DNA of 61,328 nt from Bradyrhizobium hipponense. Its GTDB lineage: Bacteria > Pseudomonadota > Alphaproteobacteria > Rhizobiales > Xanthobacteraceae. Below the pieces are notes generated by a model that saw nothing but the letters and a program-made list of their open reading frames with translations, was not told the origin of the DNA and did no database searches. Position numbers and translations under genes: made by a program. Position 1 is the stretch's first letter; each line of letters starts with the position of its first letter. Positions 55,960-61,328 of this stretch are shown here, piece after piece. Where the stretch lies: NCBI RefSeq assembly GCF_008123965.1, contig NZ_VSTH01000094.1, positions 1 through 61,328 of the forward strand, given 5' to 3'.

Positions 55960-56937
55960 TGCCGCAATCGGCACTGTCCGAAGTGCCAGGGCGCGGCACG
56001 CGCACAGTGGCTCGCCGAGCGGCAAGCCGAACTTCTTCCCGTGCCGTATTTCCACGTGGTCTTCACCTTGCCGGCGCAGGCCGGAGAGATTGCTTTCCAG
56101 AACAAGGCGGTGGTCTATGCCATCCTGTTCCGCTGCGCGGCGGAGACGCTCACCACCATCGCGGCCGATCCCAAGCATCTCGGTGCCCAGGTCGGCGTGA
56201 CCGCCGTCCTCCATACCTGGGGCCAGACCCTGCAACACCATCCGCATGTCCACTGTGTCGTGCCTGGTGGTGGACCTTCGCTCGACGGCACACTCTGGTT
56301 CGCTTGCCGGCCCGGTTTCTTCCTGCCGGTGCGCGTCCTCTCCCGGCTATTCCGCCGCCTGTTTCTGCAAGAGCTGCAAGCCGCGTTCGCGGCTGGCCAG
56401 TTGGGTTTTTTTGGTAATCTCGCCGATCCCGCCGTGTTCACCCAGCGCCTCGATCAGCTCCGACGGACCGACTGGGTCGTCTACGCCAAGCCGCCTTTCG
56501 GCGGGCCCGAACAGGTGCTGGCTTATCTTGGCCGCTATACCCATCGCGTCGCCATCGCCAATAGTCGACTGATCTCACTCGCCGACGGCAAGGTAAGCTT
56601 TTCCTGGAAGGACTATCGGCAGAATCGCAAAGCCAAGGTGATGACGCTTGATGCCGGCGAGTTCATGCGTCGCTTTCTCCTGCACACCCTGCCGGATGGC
56701 TTCCACCGCATCCGCCACTATGGCTTCCTCGCCAATGGCGGACGTAGTGATAAAATCGCCCTGTGCCGCCAACTCCTTGCTGTCCGCCATCTTCCGCCAG
56801 ATCCAGAAGCCGGCACCGATCCCCTCGTCAAATGCGAGATCCCCGTCTGCCCACATTGCGGCGGCACCATGCGGCGCGTCGACGTCGTCCCGCGAGCCGG
56901 CGCGCGGGGCCATCCGTTTCGTTGTGATACGTCATGA
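55960..56937 (+). pseudogene. IS91-family transposase, 3' part
   Basis: It resumes CRNRHCPKCQGAARAQWLAE, then PYFHVVFTLPAQAGEIAFQN, HHPHVHCVVPGGGPSLDG and the Y2 region VLAYLGRYTHRVAIANSRLI. A C-terminal zinc pair (CPHCGGTMRRVDV) follows. All HUH/Y2 parts are in one open frame. With the 5' part at 52401-52595 it would form a normal ~370-residue transposase but for the RIT insertion. Confidence 0.88.
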
Positions 56938-57341
56938 GCCATGCCTGCACCATCCACCCCTTCCGTGATCACTTTCTCGGTGGCAACGTCCGATGTCGCC
57001 GTGGCCGCGTTCGTCACCAAACATCCCGCCAATCGTTCGGCCACGCATCCCAGCGCAGCAAATCCCCCGCTGGATCGGCCCCATTGCCCGATCAATGGGG
57101 CCGCTCACATCAGCTGAATGTCTCGCCGACGCGCTACGACCACAGGCGCGCCTTCTCGGCAGCCGCACTGGCTGCACTATCCCCATAGCGCCCACAACTC
57201 CGCGGCTTCGTTCAATCCGGCTTCTATGAGGTCGCAGGCTACGCCAGAGCGCGCGGCTGGCCTTTGCCCCGCGACCTCACAGAACCCTCAAGATTCCGTC
57301 GAATCGCGCGTCGTGATTCCGTGATCGCATCGGAGGGAGCG
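56938..57341. other. Downstream part of the IS91-type element, no clear gene
   Basis: About 400 bases of Pro/Arg-rich short frames. They probably belong to the right end of the IS91-type element. Confidence 0.4.
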
Positions 57342-57817
57342 ATGCAACCAAGGGAACGACGAGAGACGGGACAAAGCGATCTCCTGCGCTCACGGCTGGA
57401 CGCGATCATCGACGTCGGCCACCCACTGGTGAAGCTGGCACAGACGAGAGACTGGTCGTTCCTGGAGCAGCGGTTCGGAGAGAGGGCTATCGCGGCCACA
57501 ACGCCCCGGCCGATTACAAGTTCAGGGTGTTCATCTCAGGACAGAAGCGGCGGGTGACGCCACAGATCAAGCGCGAGCTGCGACGGCGCTCCGCCGTCGA
57601 GCCGGTCATCGGCCACCTCAAATCCGAGCACCGCATCGGCCACAACTACCTCTGGCATCGCCAAGGTGACGCCATCAACGCCGTTCTCGCCGCCGTCGGC
57701 TATAACTTCCGCCGCCTAATCTGCTGGCTCAGGCTCTTGTTGTGGCAAATCATCGGCACCCTCGCCAAACCACGGGATCAATCAGCCTGCAAATCAGGAT
57801 TCTTTACGGCCGACTAA
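57342..57817 (+). pseudogene. IS5-family transposase, internal deletion
   Basis: The N-terminal block (MQPRERRETGQSDLLRSRLD, then IIDVGHPLVKLAQTRDWSFL) is joined after a large deletion, in another frame, to the C-terminal DDE end. That end reads YKFRVFISGQKRRVTPQIKR, ELRRRSAVEPVIGHLKSEHR and GDAINAVLAAVGYNFRRLI. The last catalytic Glu region (EPVIGHLK) remains; the two Asp residues are deleted. Confidence 0.82.
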
Positions 57818-57944
57818 CTATACCGCTGTGCTCACAACGGGCCGCTACTCTCGGCAGATGCGATCCCATCTTATGCAGTAGTCCTAGCACCGGATGTTTA
57901 TACGTCGCCGTCGGCACAAGTTGACAGCAGCAGCAATCCATATT

Positions 57945-58154
57945 TCAAAGAAGCCCGCGGCGGCGCGCCTTGATAGCAGCCTGGATTCGGGTGGTCACTT
58001 CCAGCTTTCGCATCGCGTTCTTGAGATGAAAATTGACGGTGTTCTCGCTGATTCTCAATATCACCCCTATTTCCCAGGATGACTTGCCCTCCTCTACCCA
58101 CTGCAAGCACTGCTTTTCTCGTGTGGACAGCACAACGTCTTGCACTTCGATCAT
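57945..58154 (-). CDS. Orphan LuxR-type HTH protein
   Basis: 69 residues consisting almost only of a LuxR HTH: LSTREKQCLQWVEEGKSSWE, IGVILRISENTVNFHLKNAM, RKLEVTTRIQAAI. The WEIG and NTVNFHLKN forms match autoinducer-type LuxR regulators, whose N-terminal ligand domain is absent. It may be a stand-alone DNA-binding protein or the tail of a lost regulator. The ATG follows GGAG-like purines. Confidence 0.65.
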   Translation of the reverse strand: MIEVQDVVLSTREKQCLQWVEEGKSSWEIGVILRISENTVNFHLKNAMRKLEVTTRIQAAIKARRRGLL

Positions 58155-58401
58155 GTGTTTCTCCTGGAGCCGACGACTCGAACGAGATCAGCAAATGCCG
58201 TACCACGTGACGGCGATCGCAAACTCTCCTGCCAAGACAAGCCTTGAGGAGCATCGATCAGCCCGGGAAGCTGCCGATCCAACTGCAGCACCATCGGCTA
58301 TCGAAGCGATTGCGACATACGTCGTAAACGCGACAGCAGTGGTTGCAACAACGGCACACTTGACGTCCGGGACCTAACCTAGGCATGGGATAGCTCTCCT
58401 C
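58155..58401. other. Intergenic between divergent genes, nothing recognised
   Basis: No gene or clear hairpin; presumably holds the LuxR-HTH promoter. Confidence 0.35.
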
Positions 58402-58760
58402 ATGGCTGGTAAGCGCCAGCATTATGTCCCGCGCTTGTTCCAGCGCGGCTTTCTGCATGACCCCACGGAAGAGGCGGAGCGGACCCAGCTACATCGTCGC
58501 GGCTCCAAGGCAGAGGTTGTGGGCATGGCCGATAATGGCGTGGAGGACTGGTTCTGTTCGCGGAAATCGCTCGACGGCTCATTGACACTGGATGAGTTGA
58601 TAACGGACATCGAACAAGATCAAAGTCGTTAACGCTATGCGGACCACGGTGCTGGGCGACACTATTGACTCGAATGTCGCCGCGCGACGCTTGATCCATC
58701 TCGTGATCCGAACCGATCACTTGCATCGCGTGATGTCGGAGGGCGTCAGAAAGGGGCGCG
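58402..58760 (+). pseudogene. DUF4238 protein remnant
   Basis: It begins AGKRQHYVPRLFQRGFLHDP, the signature start of DUF4238 proteins, then GVEDWFCSRKSLDGSLTLDE. A stop at 58630 follows. A further block (IDSNVAARRLIHLVIRTDHL) in the frame after 58637 fits a later part of the same family. Family members are often found in defence regions. It is truncated and has lost its middle. Confidence 0.65.
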
Positions 58761-58879
58761 ATCCGTCTTATTTGTACGCCACAGCTATCCAGCGGTCATA
58801 CCTGCGCTCTATATTTGTTTCTTGGCGGAGAAGCCTACAATCTCATTGCCTCATACCGACTATCGTGCGGGGCGGAGGC

Positions 58880-59191
58880 ATGAGCGGCAAGGGCGAAAAG
58901 ACTCCGATCGAGGCATTAGGGCCGCCAAGTAATCGGAAAATTCCGCGTGCCACGAAGCGCCGTCGCAAGAACCGTGGCATGCCGCCGCCCGCAACGTTGG
59001 ATATCAATACGCTGCCGGGCAGCTCTAATTTGACGGCATTAGAGGCCGCGGCGGTTATCCGTCGCACGCCCGGCGCGCTGGAGCAGTGGCGGCGGGATCC
59101 GAACCACGCGCTGAAATGGCGTTACGTCGACGGCCGCCCACTCTATCCTGTCGATGCGGTGCGCGAATATCCGTCACCTCCTGAACCCTGA
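58880..59191 (+). CDS. HTH_17/excisionase-like protein, copy 3
   Basis: 103 residues from ATG at 58880 with GGCGGAGGC upstream. It has the same layout as copy 2: basic stretch (RKIPRATKRRRKNRGMPPP), SSNLTALEAAAVIRRTPGAL, EQWRRDPNHALKWRYVDGRP. It ends LYPVDAVREYPSPPEP instead of ...VRDYLAKCDK, so the last helix is replaced by sequence running into the ABC-3C remnant. Probably partly functional at best. The open frame continues upstream to 58637, but the homology starts at 58880. Confidence 0.6.
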   Translation: MSGKGEKTPIEALGPPSNRKIPRATKRRRKNRGMPPPATLDINTLPGSSNLTALEAAAVIRRTPGALEQWRRDPNHALKWRYVDGRPLYPVDAVREYPSPPEP

Positions 59192-59761
59192 TCAGCTTGG
59201 TACGTTGGCCGGTCAGAAACTCTATAATCTGATTCAGCCACCATTCCTCAAGCCGCTCGAAAAGGCTCTGTCGTGACTGGCGCCTCACGGTGATCAGGCG
59301 CCGGTTGATGAGTTCCGGAATCTCGTCGATACGCGGTGTATCCGGGAAGATGCGAGCATAGAAGTCGCAAGCCTCCTCGGCGCTTAGGTCCGCGAGGTCA
59401 GCCTTCACCTTGGCGATCTCTTTCGACCGACTGGCTGCCAATGCGTGAGACGCATCCTTAGCCCTCGCGTCGCCATCGGCATCTGTGTCGGCGAACTGCT
59501 CCAAGAAAGAGCCTGTCGCAATAACTGCGGTAGTAAAGAGCAGGAAGTATGCGTTGGATCCAGCTCTTCCCGTGGACTCGTAATGAGCCAACCAGATACG
59601 CACCGATTTCCAGAAATCGGTCGAAAGATCCGAGAGACGGTCGCCCTGCGCTTTGTGCTTGCGGAAGCCGGCGATATTCGGCCGTCCGCTTCCACGAACT
59701 CGACGTCGTCGTTTCGCTCGATGTAGACGACGCTGTCTTCAGGAAGTGCTAGAATTCTCAA
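59190..59761 (-). pseudogene. ABC-3C (ABC-three-component) defence protein remnant
   Basis: From 59761: ALPEDSVVYIERNDDVEFVE, then after a frameshift at about 59668 LSDLSTDFWKSVRIWLAHYE, AYFLLFTTAVIATGSFLEQF, EEACDFYARIFPDTPRIDEI, PELINRRLITVRRQSRQSLF and ERLEEWWLNQIIEFLTGQRT. The DDVEF block plus the RRQ...LFERLExWW...LTG block matches ABC-three-component system effectors with a C-terminal ABC-3C domain. Both a frameshift and a 3' truncation are present. No ATPase partner remains. Confidence 0.6.
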
Positions 59762-59939
59762 CAGAGCAAATTTGGGTTGGAAAATGTAGCCAAGATTTCG
59801 ATGCGGCTCTTTTGGCCGCGCTTTCCTTCCGGCGCCTCGATTGGCCGCGTTCGCTCCGGGGTGGGTCTAGATCGCCGTTCTCATAGACTTCCAATCAGCT
59901 GATACCAATAGTTCCGATCGACCGGGATTCGGAGTTCGC

Positions 59940-60250
59940 ATGTTTGAGCGGTTCGTAGAACGTTAGGCGGAAGAAGCCCTTTCGGATACCCCGGTGATCC
60001 TGATTGTAGGACCGCGCCGGGCCGGCCGAACTTATATTACATTCGGCGATCAGACGGTCCTCGAGCCGCAGAGTCCAACCCGGCTGGTTTGATCGGGCTT
60101 GGACCGAGCCACCATCATTGACGAGATCCAGCGTGCGCCGGACCTGCTGCTGGCGATACAGAAGACGGTTGACGAGGACAAGCGGCCAGGTTGCTTGCTC
60201 ACCGGCTTGGCAAGCGTGCTGACCCTGCCGCGTATCCCCAGGGCTGCGCA
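59940..60250 (+). pseudogene. AAA_14/DUF4143-type ATPase remnant
   Basis: Plus-strand blocks: MFERFVER, ALSDTPVILIVGPRRAG (Walker A region with the GKT lost), then LDRATIIDEIQRAPDLLLAI, QKTVDEDKRPGCLLTG and ASVLTLPR (Walker B and sensor region). These occur in the order of small AAA_14 ATP-binding proteins. Several stops and deletions interrupt it. Confidence 0.65.
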
Positions 60251-60319
60251 TTAGAGATCGAAATGTGATTGGCGTGCCCGGCAAGCCAAGTTTGATTATG
60301 AGTTGTCTGCATAGTCGGG

Positions 60320-60348
60320 TTAGCAAATTTGCAAATCTATAAACTTGT
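60320..60348 (+). promoter_or_regulatory. Conserved 29-base element upstream of abiE copy 2
   Basis: It matches 24282-24310 (opposite strand) with two mismatches and sits 13 bases before the abiEi start. It contains the palindrome GCAAATTTGC. Likely promoter/operator of the abiE operon. Confidence 0.55.
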
Positions 60349-60361
60349 TTGAAATACTACC

Positions 60362-61225
60362 ATGTTGCTAAGTATGACTGAGCCTTCTGGCAGAAACCTA
60401 AACGTTCTCGAACATGCCCTCGCGGAAGGCCTATTGGTCGATGCCGAGTGGATGACGAAGCATCGCTATTCGACAGGTCTGCGCAGCCAGTACGTTTCGG
60501 CTGGCTGGCTGGTTCAGCCAACGCGTGGAACTTTCAAGCGCCCGCTTGGCACCCTGACATGGCAGAAATCGGTCATATCGCTTCAGACGCTGCTTGAGCG
60601 CCCCCTGATCGTCGGAGGGCGAACCGCGCTCAAATTGCAAGGCTTTTCGCACTACCTCCGAGTTGAAGGGCCGACCGTCGTCTATCTGTATGGTCCCGAT
60701 GCTCCGCCCGGATGGCTCTCCAAGCTTCCGCTCAAAGAGCGTTTCACCTTCCGCAAGAGCACAACGCTCTTCAAAGCCGATCCCGTGACGAAGGGGCTCA
60801 AGAACGACGCGTGGAATGTCCAGAACAATACCGGCGCAGCCGCCGATGAATTCCAGGCAGGACCATTCAAGCAGATATGGGGCGAGAGCGAATGGCCACT
60901 CACCATTTCATCGCCCGAACGGGCGTTGCTTGAACTGCTCGACGAGCTGCCGCATAGCGAGAGCTTCCACCAGGTCGACATGCTTGTTGAGGGCTTGCGC
61001 AACCTCAGTCCCCGCAAGCTGCAAAAGCTGCTGGACGATTGCAGAAGCGTAAAAGTCAAAAGGCTGTTCTTCTGGTTTGCCGACCGGCACAACCATTCAT
61101 GGCTGAAGCAAATAAACCGTGACAAGGTCGATTTGGGGAAAGGAAAGCGCATGCTGGTGAAAGCTGGAAGGCTCGATCCGAAATATTTGATCACCGTGCC
61201 GGAGGATCTCAGTGCCCCTATCTGA
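60362..61225 (+). CDS. abiEi: AbiEi antitoxin, copy 2 (orphan)
   Basis: 287 residues, with the same winged-helix N-terminus (WMTKHRYSTGLRSQYVSAGW) and antitoxin domain (SSPERALLELLDELPHSESF) as copy 1. Residues 100-287 differ at only a few positions. The start is ATG at 60362 or the in-frame ATG at 60374. Its toxin gene is cut after eight codons, so it is an antitoxin without its own toxin. It could still cross-neutralise the AbiEii at 22496 or repress that operon. Confidence 0.88.
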   Translation: MLLSMTEPSGRNLNVLEHALAEGLLVDAEWMTKHRYSTGLRSQYVSAGWLVQPTRGTFKRPLGTLTWQKSVISLQTLLERPLIVGGRTALKLQGFSHYLRVEGPTVVYLYGPDAPPGWLSKLPLKERFTFRKSTTLFKADPVTKGLKNDAWNVQNNTGAAADEFQAGPFKQIWGESEWPLTISSPERALLELLDELPHSESFHQVDMLVEGLRNLSPRKLQKLLDDCRSVKVKRLFFWFADRHNHSWLKQINRDKVDLGKGKRMLVKAGRLDPKYLITVPEDLSAPI

Positions 61226-61287
61226 ACGCTATCGGCAGAGCATCCACAAGACATCTGGCCCGGTTCACCGGCTAATGGAGAGGTGAG
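61212..61287 (+). pseudogene. abiEii: abiEii truncated after eight codons
   Basis: It starts GTG CCC CTA TCT, overlapping the abiEi end by 14 bases as in copy 1, and encodes MPLSERYR. Identity with copy 1 stops after nucleotide 26. The rest is unrelated sequence with an early stop. The missing part corresponds to the fragment at 47567-47795. Confidence 0.85.
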
Positions 61288-61328
61288 CATTAACCGGTTA
61301 ATCGCGAGGTGGCGGTAATGTGAAGGAA

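Noticed and set aside
306..61328. Second copy of the tRNA-Met 3' segment as the right attachment site
   Set aside because: No match to GGTTCGAGTCCC with its flanks was noticed elsewhere, so the element's other end cannot be placed in this window.

Overview
The window is rhizobial and most likely Bradyrhizobium. The strongest evidence is a fixL-fixJ-rrp-fixK2 cluster whose proteins keep the diagnostic residues of the B. japonicum/diazoefficiens proteins (FixL His200, Arg220 and His291 when read from a TTG start that gives exactly 505 residues; FixJ Asp55; the FixK2 redox Cys). A perfect NifA/sigma-54 promoter and dense insertion-sequence debris fit a chromosome carrying symbiosis-island DNA. 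Species identification and family names here come from recall of known proteins, not from a search.

Layout. 1-2090: a palindromic repeat, a tRNA-Met(CAT) gene with its promoter, and a large serine recombinase whose last codons and stop lie inside the 3' half of the tRNA (an integrated-element end). 2090-8640: accessory DNA with few intact genes (GNAT acetyltransferase, FAD oxidoreductase) among remnants of a D12-class DNA methylase, a LA2681-type HEPN protein, an ornithine cyclodeaminase and others. 8840-13920: the oxygen-sensing FixLJ/Rrp/FixK2 block, a frameshifted universal stress gene, a CBS-domain gene, and a perfect FixK2 box that no longer has fixNOQP behind it. 14080-20060: an acyl-AMP ligase pseudogene and an intact TetR-HlyD-RND efflux operon. 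20283-21801: an ISNCY-like element with 21-bp terminal repeats. 22050-27040: an intact AbiE-type toxin-antitoxin pair and broken SEC-C and SMEK genes. 27364-30075: a large exported DUF5695-like protein. 31610-36330: a second serine recombinase, a HTH_17 protein, an AdoMet decarboxylase (SpeD) with two tiny coupled ORFs, an IS256 remnant and a truncated outer-membrane protein. 37651-45534: a 2154-residue NRPS (A-T-C-A-T-C) followed by a MATE exporter. 45900-48000: IS110, HigBA, PIN and AbiEii debris. 48410-49693: a TlpA-like thioredoxin gene with a NifA site and a sigma-54 promoter. 49870-57820: nested elements (IS21; an IS91-type element interrupted by a recombinase-in-trio element with 37-bp inverted repeats; an IS5 remnant). 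57945-61287: an orphan LuxR HTH, DUF4238, ABC-3C and AAA_14 remnants, and a second abiEi joined to only eight codons of abiEii.

How it fits together. The core piece is a low-oxygen regulatory cascade: FixL senses O2 through haem and phosphorylates FixJ, FixJ-P activates fixK2, and FixK2 acts at TTGAT-N4-ATCAA boxes. The rest is an accumulation zone where elements insert into each other and antiphage/TA genes decay. Two pieces look functional and specific: the NRPS-MATE pair (synthesis plus export of a small metabolite of unknown structure) and the NifA-type thioredoxin gene (probable nodule expression). The two halves of a second abiE locus (47.6-47.8 kb and 60.4-61.2 kb) fit a single ~13.4-kb inversion. 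No rRNA, no CRISPR array and no replication origin were seen.
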